Assembly (NCBI GenBank): GCA_019022495.1
Contig: JAFEKR010000012.1
Coordinates: forward strand, 1,302,001-1,366,000
Direction: 5' to 3'
From: Epichloe hybrida
Taxonomy: Eukaryota; Ascomycota; Sordariomycetes; Hypocreales; Clavicipitaceae
DNA: 64,000 nt
The translations under genes and the position numbers were made by a program. Positions 12,090 through 22,282 of the stretch are shown here, in pieces. How positions within the stretch are numbered: the stretch's first letter is position 1; each line of letters begins with the position of its first letter. The notes under the pieces were generated by a model. It was not told the DNA's origin. It saw only the letters and a program-made list of their open reading frames with translations, and made no database searches.

Positions 12090-15000
12090 TCACAGGCATT
12101 CGATGGCTTTGAGGAGTACATCCACACCCTTCTCGCCAATGTCTCCCTTGCCACATAGCAGACTACCCACGTCGCTCAGAATTCCGAGAGGTATATAGCA
12201 ACCCGTCTTTGCCTTGTCCAAACTTTCCTTAAGTCGGCTGGTATGCTCCCATTCCCGAGCAGCAACCTCGGCTCTTTCAACCACACGATTTGAAATGCCA
12301 CACATGGCAGCGCAGTGCATACCGAAGCTCTCCTCCGCAACGCCGTCTTCCAGTTTGTAAAGGAATGTGACTTTTCGTTCCTTCTCGTCGACATGGATTT
12401 GCATTCTCTTCTCTTGGACCTCCGGGTGATTCTCGAATTCTGTAGCCAGAGAATGGTAATGTGTAGCGAAGAACCCGACGCATCCGATGTGAGTCGCGAC
12501 GTGATGCAGTACGGCCTGTGCAACGGCAACTCCATCGTAGGAGCTTGTGCCTCGACCGAGCTCATCTAGAATCACGAGTGAACGTGGTGTAGCCTCTGAA
12601 AGAATCTTCTTGGTTTCCGAGAGCTCTACGAAGAAGGTGGATTGTGCCGCGAAAATGTTGTCATTAGCCCCTAGACGCGACATGATGCGGTCGACAGGTG
12701 TGAGGCGAGCAGACACGGCGGGGACGTAGCATCCAATTTGGGCCATGATGACAGCGACGCAAGACTTTGGAAAAGTTAGCACCAAGAAATGTCCCAGCCG
12801 GGGATTGTTCGCACAGGCTTACCATTCTCAAGACTGTCGATTTGCCAGCTGCATTGGCGCCAGTCAACAAGTTTATCTTGGCCAGGCCTCCTCCCAGCTT
12901 GATGTCATTAGGTATGAAGTCGTCTACAGTGTTGGACATGCATGGATGACGCAGCTCATCGAAATCGACAAAGCTGCGCTCTTCGTCAAAGAATTGCGGC
13001 CTACATGCGGGCTGCCCCATGGATGCTGAGGCTTTGGCAAGGCTGACGAGGCAATCGAGCTGAGCTATAATCTTGATGGCCAGTAGCCAGGTGTTGTAGT
13101 CGACGTCAAACTTCTTGAATAGTCGCGAGGCAATCTCCCGCACAAGTTGTGAATGCAGCTCCTCGGCCTCTTGAAGTTCTCTGACCAGCTGTGTCAGCTC
13201 GGGGAAGTACCATCGCTTGACGTCCTTGGTGGCAGACATTTGTCGCCAACTGGACGGTACTTTGACACTCTTTGGAGTCTCAATCTGATAAATTTCTTTG
13301 CCCACATCGGTGTACTTGAGGCCTCGGCATTTCAGTTCCCCCTTCTTTTCATTTAGCAAATCACCGAGCTGGCCCTTAATCTCGTCCAAACGGCTCAGGC
13401 TGTCATCAAATTCCGGCTCAATACCCTTCTCGGGTATCAAGAGTTTCTCTTCTCGGGCTTTGCGTCGGTCGAAAGCACTCTTCCAGTAGCTTAGAGGCTC
13501 TTCAAGATCAGGCATGGATGAGATGAGTCGGTCAACTATACCATTTCCTCCTTTGAGAGCAGAGAGAAGGCCCATAGTGTACTCTATCTGCTCGAACCCT
13601 TCTAGCACGCGCACAAAGTCTTCTGGTTTACACGCGCCAGCGTGAATGCGGGAAATGAGCCGCTCCAGATCCGGCATTTTGACAAGCTGGGACGAAAACT
13701 GCTCGCGGACCGTTGAATCGGCATTGAGCATATCCACTGCATCCAGTCGTTCATTGATACGTTCAACATCACACAAAGGATGAGCCACCCATTGCCGAAA
13801 CAGTCTTTTGCCAAATGGGGTGATGCACTGGTTTAGTAGGCTGAACAAAGTCGCCTCTGAAGAGCCGTTCGAGGAATTCGTGAACACTTCCAAATTCGTC
13901 AGAGTCTGTCCGTCTAGAATCAGGGTCCCATTCTTCTGAATCGGGCTGTACCGCTCAAAGTTGCCTTGTGAAAGCAGAGGCCGCTCTAACTGCAGAAACT
14001 TGAGGTATGAGACCAAAGCTCCCACAGCCGACATGACCAAGTCATCGTCCTTGAACTGTTGGAGCGCCTCTGGCCAATCGCCATCCTCGGACTCGGGAGA
14101 AGCAAAGTAATTGCCGCATTTAAGTTCACGGCGCGAGGTATCGGCATCCCAAAACTCGGTTCCCGGTTTCAGATGCGTCCAAATCGTAGTCGGGCTGGTG
14201 TTGTTTTTGAGGATTCGCAACGCCTTAGTAGAGAGGTGCGATTTCTCCAAGAGCAATTCTCGCGGGCCAATCTGAGCTACAAAGGTTTCAAACTTGGTGC
14301 GGTCGATGTCATCCACAAAACCTGAGAGCTGGAATCGTCCAGTGGCAGTGTCTGCAAAAGCGATTCCAAATGACGGCATGTCATCCACGACAGACTCCTT
14401 GATTGCGACACAATAAGCGGCCATGTCGTCCTGAAGCATACCACCGTCAACAAGTGTTCCGGCAGTGAGTACGCAGGACAGCTCACGAGAGATGACTTTA
14501 TCGGCTTTCTTGCCACTCTTGTCCTGTCGCTCGCGCATCTCCTTTCCGAGATTTGTCTCCATCTGGTCTACTCTTGCAACTTTGTATTGCTTGGCGATGA
14601 ATTGATTGACCCAATGATCCAAGGAGCTCTCCGGAACCCCCACCATCCGCATATTGACTCTGTCGGTCATCTTGAAATCGAATTCTTGATGGCCAATGGT
14701 AGCGTCACGCTCGTAGAGTTCATAGAATTTACCCTTTTTGAAGAACACAATTGTATCCCACAAATTCTGCTTAATCTCCCAATACTGCTTCTCGAATGGA
14801 GAGAACTTGTTCCAAGCCATTGGAGGAACGAAAATGGTTCTTGGGTCGTACTCTGGGTCACCAGGAAGTCGCTTCTCTTTGTCACGAATGTTGGCTAGCC
14901 AAGGGTACCGGTCTTCTGGCTCTTTCGTATATGCTTTTTCTTTTTTGTGTTTAGGGTCTTTTACCACACTTCGTTCGACGGGTATCGAAACTGGCCGCTT

Positions 15001-16006
15001 GTCGGCTGATTCGGGGTCGTAGCTCCACTGGGAGGCGGTAGATGTTGTTGGAATTCCAGTCATGTGTTCATCGTCCAAGTCGGGGATGTGCGAATCTTCC
15101 TCCGCATAGGTTGGGGGGGAAACGTTGGAACGCTTTCGGGTTGTTTGTGGTTTAGCAGGACGCTTTCGCTTTTTACTTTGTCGGTGACCTTCTTCTGAAT
15201 CTTCGGAGGCAATGAAATCGTCCATGTTGTCTAGTAGTCAGTCAGTATGGAGGGAAGCCCACGACAGAAGCTCCGTTGTGATTGATACGTACCGTCGTCG
15301 TCAACTGGAGAAACTGCATTATTCTCGTCGTATTCATCTTCGTCTTTCACCACAGGGCGGGCTCTGCCACGTCGCCTAGTCTGAGTACTGCTTCCATAGT
15401 TGAAAGGTTTCTCATCATCGGAAGATTCTGCGTATGAAGTAACTTTCTTGACCTGAGCTTTATGCATAAGTATAAAGAGCTGACGAGAAATTTGTGACCT
15501 CATCCCAAACGGGACATGGAAAATAAGACCTGTAGGAGACTGTGCGGTCTTACCATTCGACTGGGGCTGCTACCAAACACCGTTGTTGGTTTTGGCTTGG
15601 TCTCATTGGCTCTTTGTGCGCTCGATTTCATCGTTGTGGGCGAGAGTAATGAGTTTCTCGTCGGCTTCATCGTGGAGGCAGGATCGGCATTCTCCTGCGA
15701 GCTGGGCGGCTCAATGACGTCGCTGCTAGGGACGGGTGTGGAGAGTTTAACAGATGGCTTTGGCTTTGGCTTTGGCTTTGGAAGAGAGTTGGCTTTGGTG
15801 GTTTCTTGCAAACATGAAGAAGGTTGAGGATCGGGAGAGACCTTATCGCGAGCGGTGGGCGAAGATGTAGGCCCAGGAGATGATTTCTGAAAGAACGACA
15901 TGATGGACCGCTGCTTCGCCGAAGAGCTGACGGGGGGGGCAGCTGGCTTTGTTGCCGACCTCGCAGGGGTGCGAGCTGTGCTCGTCTCTGTTTTCTCGCC
16001 CGCCAT
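12090..16006 (-). CDS. MSH6: DNA mismatch repair protein MSH6
   Basis: Four exons on the minus strand: 16006-15554, about 15479-15293, 15230-12823, 12764-12090, giving about 1240 residues, the usual MSH6 length. The acceptor of exon 2 is uncertain (15479 or an in-frame AG about 15 bp further on). MSH6 pairs with MSH2 (MutS-alpha) in the nucleus and recognises base mismatches and small loops. Visible features are a PCNA-binding box QRSIMSFF at residues 32-39, a basic disordered N-terminus, the mismatch-reading GKFYELYE motif of MutS domain I, the lever and clamp domains, Walker A GANAAGKST just before the last intron, Walker B LVILDELGRGTSSYDG, and a C-terminal helical tail. The last intron (12765-12822) separates Walker A from the rest of the ATPase domain. 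The 3' end converges with the transaldolase-like gene 248 bp away. The gene looks intact. Confidence 0.96.
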
Positions 16007-16900
16007 GACTGGGATCTTGTCCCAAGAACGCGTATACCTTATACTGAGGCCGATGGATGATCGTCAAGACACTCTCGAGTGCACGCAAGCATCCGCCACG
16101 TCAAATACACCAATGGCAAAAATTAGTGTCAACAATGATATGATACAGCCCAATACAATATGCGTGAATATGAGAAAGTGCAAGCTGCGAATAAAAATGG
16201 CAAAGATGAGCAGAATTAGAATTGAAGAGGAGAAAATGATGCGGTGGCCAAGATGGCGTGGTGGAGTGGTGGATGAGGTAAATTAATAAGTCGAGACCCT
16301 GGTCCCGCGTCGCGCGTGAATCGCGACCCGCGCTCCCAGGCAGTCGCGTAAAACAGCGAGTAGGTACGAAGTACAGGGGACGACTGCTCCTGCCTCCAAG
16401 TCCAGTCCAGTCCAGTCCAGTTGGGCTTAGAGCTAGGGTTAGGGTTAAATGACCAATTCTGGAGAAGTTGTAACCATAAAATTCCAGTAAGCCTACATAT
16501 GCGCGATACTCTTCTTCCTAAATAGTACTTGGACTCCAAAATTAAGTTGAAAGAAATGCAGCTACAAACATTGGAATTGCCGAGAGTCGCAACAGCCACT
16601 TGTTGGTCCCGTCTGTCCCATTTACTTGTCCGTTTACGTCGTCTCCAGGGGCGAACCAGAAGATAAAGCTACAAACGAGAGCGGAAAGCACCCGGGGGCA
16701 AGCAATTATAACATTGTGTCAACCCACGATAGTACCAGCCTCTAGCATCTCTGAGCCAGTCGCAATTTCGACTTATTCCCTGCAGCTGACTGCCTTAAGC
16801 AGCACACGGGGACAGTTGGCGCGCGGGGGGGGGGGGGGGGGGCACAATGGAACCAGACAGGAGAGGTCATAAATAACTACTACCTCCAATCATGACCGTT
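16007..16900. other. Intergenic spacer upstream of MSH6 with several simple repeats
   Basis: No gene recognised. Contains four TCCAG units (16401-16420), a two-unit telomere-like tract AGGGTTAGGGTTA (16435-16447) and an 18-base G run (16825-16842). Confidence 0.6.
16825..16842. repeat. 18-base poly-G run
   Basis: Uninterrupted G homopolymer; length is prone to assembly error. Confidence 0.95.
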
Positions 16901-17490
16901 GCATTGAAGAGGACAGCCGCATGTTATTCAAGTTATTCGCAGCGCCTCTGATATTCGAGCCCGATGACGGTTTGCGTATGGCACTGCTATCACCGGGGAC
17001 TTTCAGAGGTCTATTGGTGAGAATATTCTCAGGCCACTTGGTATGAGCACTGGGACATTTGCGCCAGCTAAAGCACCTGATGTATCGGCTAATAAGAGGC
17101 TAAGAATGGTCGAGAAGAAAGACGGCAAGTTTATCCCCTGTGATTATTCGCGAGGATTCACTTGCAGCATGCTCGACGTGACGAAGCTACTAAGTGACAT
17201 TATCTCTGAGAATTCCACGGTCTTAGAAAAGGAGTATTGTGATCTCCTGCTCCGAGGGAAAATGGAGCCAGGCAGCCACGGACATGATAACCTTATTCAG
17301 CTTGAGGATAGTTATGGGTTCGCTGCAAAAAAAAGATGAGAATCCCGTTATTAACTGGACCGCAGCTGGTGCTATTCTTGCAATCTCAAAGCTTGCAGAG
17401 TCTAGAATGCCCCCCGGGACTAGTACCTGGGATGGATTGCCTAGTATTGTTTGTTCTGTAACAGTTATTGCCATACGGTGCTGCTAGGCA
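16900..17490 (+). pseudogene. Decayed beta-lactamase-family (class C / LovD-like esterase) fragment
   Basis: Pieces of a serine beta-lactamase-like protein occur in order but in different frames. PLIFEPDDG at about 16945-16972 resembles the 'PLLFEPGTGWRYG' block. A second frame gives AYGTAI... through ENILRPLGM to 17045. It continues as an open 98-codon frame (17043-17339) with TGTF, a VEKKDGKFIP block and MLDVTKLLSDI resembling the later 'DYLKFLQALL' helix. A third frame (about 17340-17487) gives NWTAAG and PGTSTWDGLPS, resembling the 'GT..W.GLPN' block. Family members hydrolyse or transfer acyl groups through an SxxK serine; that motif would lie upstream and is not found here. At least two frameshifts and a missing N-terminus make it non-functional. 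The assignment rests on motif order, not on a database search. Confidence 0.6.
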
Positions 17491-18388
17491 TGTGACCTCT
17501 ATGCGAAGTGCATAGGCAACGTTCCCTCTGCGATATGAATATCATTCCTTAGGCTAAGCATACCGCTTAAAGGAGCACTCTAAGCTCGCCCTCTAGTGCG
17601 AAAAAGGCCACTTTAGTGTGGCTAAAATATAGAAAGCAGTGCAAACAATACTATGTGTTTAGCACTATATATAGTTCTCAAAGCTTATTAGTTATAAGTT
17701 ATTAGGGAAAGCGGAGCTTTGCCTGCGTTTTGCGTTATCGCAAGGCGAAGGCAAGAGGGTGGAGCGAAGCTTCTCGCTTTCCCTTTATTAAAATAAGGCT
17801 GTCCTATAGAGACGTATCTTTTTATTAGTTAAACGCGAAATACTCTTTACATAGTGACTGGTTAAGAATATTTTTCTGCTCTCTCAACCGCCTGGTTTTA
17901 GAAGAAGAGGGGGGGCAGGCGGCCCCGGCAGGGCCCCCGGAGGGAATGTCAGTCAAATCGGTCAGATTGTTAAATCATTTAAATTATTAATTAGTTAAAA
18001 AAAAAAAAAACCGGAAGCGGATAATAATTAGCCCCGGCGGATACTGACGCTTCCCCTGCGCCCATGATGCCGATAAATTCGGGCAGCCACAAGGGTCTTG
18101 TAAACTAGAAGCTAGAAGCGGTTGCTTATCGAGATAATCGAGAGTTCCGCCATCCTTTCGTTTCCTTCAGATCAGGTAGACACATAGCACCGTGATACAC
18201 ACAACTCACATGCTCGCAACGTCAAAGCCCGCATAGTCGACCGCATCAAAATCGTGACATGTTCATATAACAGCATAAGCACCGCAATTACCACATCTTC
18301 CTCTTCCCAAGATATAAATCCTTCCAGACAATCCGCAGTCCGCAGTCCGCAGTCCGCAGTCCGCATTCCAGGTCACCCATATCCCGTT
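17491..18388. other. Intergenic spacer with AT-rich tract and GC-rich hairpin clusters
   Basis: No gene recognised. A GC-rich imperfect inverted repeat (17706-17786, GGGAAAGCGGAGCTT against AAGCTTCTCGCTTTCCC) sits in AT-rich sequence, followed by a G/C-rich cluster near 17905-17945 and a poly-A run near 18000. Base texture differs from the neighbouring coding DNA. A seven-base tandem repeat (CCGCAGT) at 18333-18367 lies just past the next gene's stop codon. Confidence 0.5.
18333..18367. repeat. CCGCAGT heptanucleotide tandem repeat
   Basis: Four exact CCGCAGT units plus one diverged copy, in the probable 3' untranslated region of the minus-strand gene that ends at 18389. Confidence 0.9.
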
Positions 18389-18835
18389 TCATGCCTTGAC
18401 AGGCGCGCCACTGTACGCCGGCTGCGGCTGATTCGGTGGTGCGTAGTAGTTGGCCGGTTGCTGGACGTAGGTGACGACATTATTGCGTCGGGCCCGGCTG
18501 CGCTTGACGAGCCAAACGATGAGAAGAATCCAGGCGACAATCTTGGCCAGGCCGGCAATCACGAAGCAAGCGACTCCGCCGTAGAAGAGCCCATCGTTGC
18601 CGGTGCTGTAGTAATAGCGATAGCGACCAGTCGTCGTTGTGTAAGTCGAGTAGCTGGATGCCCATGCTCCCAGCAGACCTCCACCGACAATGGCGAGGAC
18701 GATGGCGACGATGAAGAAGGATAGCGGCCACCACTTTGACAATTTCTTCTTCTCGGGGACAGGTTGCGGGGCCTGGTACGGCATGTTGCTCTGCCCGTGG
18801 TAGTTGTTGCTGTTGTTGTTCATTTGATGGGACAT
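18389..18835 (-). CDS. Small two-helix membrane protein, function unknown
   Basis: A single exon of 148 residues. The start at 18835 begins a polar Asn/Gln-rich N-terminus (MSHQMNNNSNN), followed by a first membrane helix at about residues 34-60 (PLSFFIVAIVLAIVGGGLLGAW). A short Tyr/Thr-rich loop leads to a second helix at about 85-113 (GVACFVIAGLAKIVAWILLIVWLV), then a basic KRSRARR stop-transfer segment and a Pro/Gln/Tyr-rich cytoplasmic tail. The frame stays open 58 codons upstream, but that stretch reads like leader. I do not recognise a named family. The helices and tail suggest a small fungal plasma-membrane or endomembrane protein. It lies in the same orientation as the NLP gene about 0.9 kb away. 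Confidence 0.75.
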   Translation of the reverse strand: MSHQMNNNSNNYHGQSNMPYQAPQPVPEKKKLSKWWPLSFFIVAIVLAIVGGGLLGAWASSYSTYTTTTGRYRYYYSTGNDGLFYGGVACFVIAGLAKIVAWILLIVWLVKRSRARRNNVVTYVQQPANYYAPPNQPQPAYSGAPVKA

Positions 18836-19770
18836 TTTCTTGGATTTCTGTTCTTGCGTGCCGCTCGGGTGAGGACTGGCCCAAGATGACTGAGCTTGAT
18901 CACAGCTAGGAGATGAGGAAAGAGAGAGGGAGAAGCAGAATGATGGAATGAGATAACGACGACCAGGTGGGCGACTCAAGCCGATTGGGAGCGAGGGGAA
19001 TTTTAACACCCAAAATCAGCCTTGCTGACCTGCTTCAGCCGCAGCGAAAAAAAAAAACACGACAAGGATTGCCTTGTCAGATTTTTCAGCTTTCAGCGCC
19101 ATGATGGCCTCGCCCATGATGCAGGGTGTCTTCTAGTGTCTTCTACAACTTTATTACAACTCGTCGGCGCTTGCAATCCTTTTTTTTTTTTCTTGTTTTC
19201 TTGTTTTCTTGGCAATATATGCACGCCAGCACAAGTAGATTTCTCATTCGTGCTCAGCTCCCATAAGTGGGTTCCACAGACAGGGGTCTGTTCGACAGTA
19301 ATTCCGTACTCATCACTTTCTTCATTTCTCATACAACCATCTTTGACCCAACCAAGTTGCCAACCCATTTCCCAATCCAAAGAATGGCCAGAAACAACCA
19401 ATATCGTAAGCCCGTGCTATGGCCTGCCCTGACGTTCTTTCGGGACCCCTTCCACACTCTCATCGTCCTAGGCTCGCTCAACCGATCGTAAGCCCCGACT
19501 GCTTCTACCGACCATGCAGCATCTTACTCCACATCGGATTTATCTGTTGAGTCTTGCAAGACACGTCAAATCTCGAGTAGAGCACTGATGTGAACTGAGA
19601 AAAACGCCGCATGCTCCTCACCGTCACCTTCATTCTTGGCGAGAAAAAAAAAATAACTACAATATCTTGCTGAACCTAGCCGCGACAAGTCTATAAAGCG
19701 ACATACTCCAATAGCCGCCGCCCCTCGCAACAAACTCGTGTGAATAGAAACGACAACAACACGTCAAGTG
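18836..19770. other. Intergenic spacer, one possible 35-codon ORF
   Basis: No firm gene. A 35-codon plus-strand ORF starts at 19384 (MARNNQYRKPVLWPALTFF...) after a CT-rich leader-like stretch, with GTAAG sequences inside and at its end, so a short spliced gene is possible; I cannot identify it. Pyrimidine tracts occur near 19182. Confidence 0.35.
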
Positions 19771-20762
19771 TTACAGACTGCCCCGCTCTTCCAAACCTGC
19801 ATCAGAGAACAAAAACTGCGATATCCAAGAAGGAATTATTTTCAGATAGAAGGGAGGGTTCCCCGGCGACCCCTCATCCAAGTTGAAGTCAAACTTGAAG
19901 CCCGGAAGCTTGTCCCTGATGTTTTGTGCGCAGCCCTCCAGGTTTCCAGCAAAAGCGTCGTCCTTGATCGCCATGCTCGCGGCGCCAAAATCATAAGCCA
20001 CAAGCTTCTCCCGCAGCTCCAGGCTCGGGAACCCGTTCCAAGAGATGAGTGCCGACTTCCACCAGACATGCTTGTGGTTCTCCGGCGGCTCGTCGCCAGC
20101 ACCCATTGAGAAGCGGAAATAGTGGGTTCCGATGGCACCGTCCTTGTTGTACACTGCCTTCATGTGCGTGCCCTCCTTGGGGATGTCGTCCCAAAGCCGG
20201 GCGCTGTATTTGCCGTGGGCGGATGCGCAGCCGAACTGCGGCTCGCCGTCTCTGGTCCATACCTGCAAGTGCTCCCAGTCGTACTGGTGGCCGATGCAAA
20301 GACCTCACCAATGTCCTTTTCAAAGAAGTAATCGTACAGGTAGGCGCACCAGCCATTGTTGCACCGCTGTCGGGAGTAGACGTTGCCATGGTCCAGATCG
20401 TATTCGTCTCGGCAACCTTTTGTGTTTCTTTCGTGGCGGGACCGTCCTTGGTCAATGTGACCATCGGGTCCGATTGCCGGGACGTTGTAGCAACTATCTC
20501 TGTCAAAGTCGAGCGCCGGCTGCCATTTCAGATCGTCGACGGTAGCTCTCTGGGGCAGAGGAGGCGGGGGATCCTCGTCGAAGCCTTTGTCATCGCAGAG
20601 GCCTTGGGCCACCATGTCCATGTACTCTGGGGGCACAACAACGTCCGGATGTCCCTCTATGGTTATTGTCGCGTTGTCCGCTTGACCCCCGGACGCCCGG
20701 TTCTCGGTCGCGAGGGCGAGAATACCAGGGACGGCAACAACAAGAGCCACGAGGCCACGCAT
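19771..20762 (-). pseudogene. Necrosis-inducing NPP1-family (NLP) secreted protein, interrupted by a frameshift
   Basis: The start at 20762 gives a clear signal peptide (MRGLVALVVAVPGILALA). The first frame continues for about 150 codons through the NPP1 N-terminal half with the conserved paired cysteines (CRDEYD... CNNGWC). The second half, with the family heptapeptide in the variant form GHQYDWE and the later HGKYS, HYFRF, ENHKH and SWNGFPS blocks, is in a different frame that runs to the stop at 19771. The two frames meet between about 20293 and 20312. No intron of plausible length fits: the only GT...AG there is 25 bases and would remove part of the heptapeptide. NLPs are secreted proteins that, in cytolytic members, bind plant sphingolipids; the two central residues of the heptapeptide differ from the usual GHRHDWE, so toxicity is doubtful even apart from the break. 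A one-base assembly error is the alternative. Confidence 0.8.
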
Positions 20763-22282
20763 AGCTCTGTTGTTGTTTCTCGACGTCTTTGCTTCTCGCA
20801 ACAGCTTGAGTGCACCACACTGGACCAGAAGCTCGAAGCACACGGCAAGTGGTTTCGGCAGAGAGCAAGGAGCTTCGAGGTGTAAGAGAAGGGCAGGCCG
20901 GCCAACTGAGGCCAAGACGAAGATGACGCAAAATGCTGGACGAGTACAACAACGGGGAGACGAGTGAAGAGGAAGAGGACTAAATAAGAATGATGGGCAA
21001 GATCGGGGCTGCCGTTGATATTATAATAATCATGTACAAGTGGTCTCATCTCCGGTTTCGAAACAGTAGTGTGCCCCGAGACTTGTGCTGGACATGCTGC
21101 CCTCGTGACTTGGGCGACGCAGACTGACATCCAAAACATGACCCCGAGTCAGCAAGGTGGTATTGCTGGGTCGCAACTGCATGCGTGCGTCGTGAAAACC
21201 CATCATGTGTTTTTGCTAATCCGTACAGTGACAGTGTATACGACCTTGCCAAGGGTGTGATCCAAGTCGGCGCAGTCTCGTATTAAAAGGGCGCACTCAA
21301 GGGTATTATTATATGTAAGTTGGCTGTGGATACAGGTGGAGAGTTTACTTTATACGTCCGTACGGATGTTACCATCTGTACATCTACGGAGTATACGGAG
21401 TAGCATATACGGAGTAGAGACTGTGCTATGTATCCTTTAGAGCGCGCTCTAACAATACTGACCGAATATGCATGATAACGCGCAGTGCATCTAAACACGA
21501 GGATTTTTACGAGACACCCTTGGGAAGTCCAACAGGGGTCTTGACCGAGTCTCGACCATCTCTACTCCGTACGTGTGGTCTAATTCAGGGTCCAGCATGT
21601 ATGTAGATGTAGGATAGGTTTCCCTTCTGGTTGAACTAGATTGGGAAAGGTCGAAGATAGGGCAAAGTACGGAGGTACGCATAGCTTACGATAAATTGCC
21701 AACCTCCGGGCAGTCTAGCCTGGATCTGCCCGGCTTCATCGATCCGGAGTAGAGTAGTCCGTACTCGGTAGAGACAGATGACTCGCGTGCTGCCTTTGGT
21801 TGGAAAGAGGAAGAAGGATGTGGCTCAGCTGATGCAGTCGTGACCAATCGACAACCCATCAGCCACCCGTTGTGCATGAATTATGCAATCAATCTGGTCA
21901 CACGTGAAGCCGGTCAACGATTTCGGCGCCAAGATATAAGAAAAAAATCTGATAGGTCAGACATTACAGACATTATTACTCGAGCCAATCCTCATCCGGC
22001 GCATTGCGCACCGCAAAACGCAGGCGTTATTAGGGATGCGCACCCGCTTGCCAATTGGCCCAACCAACCAGCCCAAAATGGCACCCCTCACCCCGCATTT
22101 GCATTTGCACAGGGCATTCATTCCGTTGCACGCACACCCCGCCAAAGTATGTTGGAACGTTGAGAAAAAAAAAAAACCCCCCATCATCTACAGTCTCGGC
22201 AGGCGGCTGTCTTTGTCAAGACCGAGACGAGTGGGAGACCAACACATGGTCGCGTTCCTGCTTTGAACCACGGCCGCGGACT
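20763..22282. other. Divergent promoter region between the NLP gene and DPH2
   Basis: About 1.5 kb without a recognisable gene. It holds several TACGGAGTA-type motifs (three around 21388-21418, others near 21567, 21670 and 21748) and a poly-A run just before DPH2 (about 22165-22176). Confidence 0.55.

Noticed and set aside
16435..16447. Telomere-like AGGGTTAGGGTTA
   Set aside because: Only two units, flanked by ordinary spacer; too short to indicate a chromosome end or fusion.
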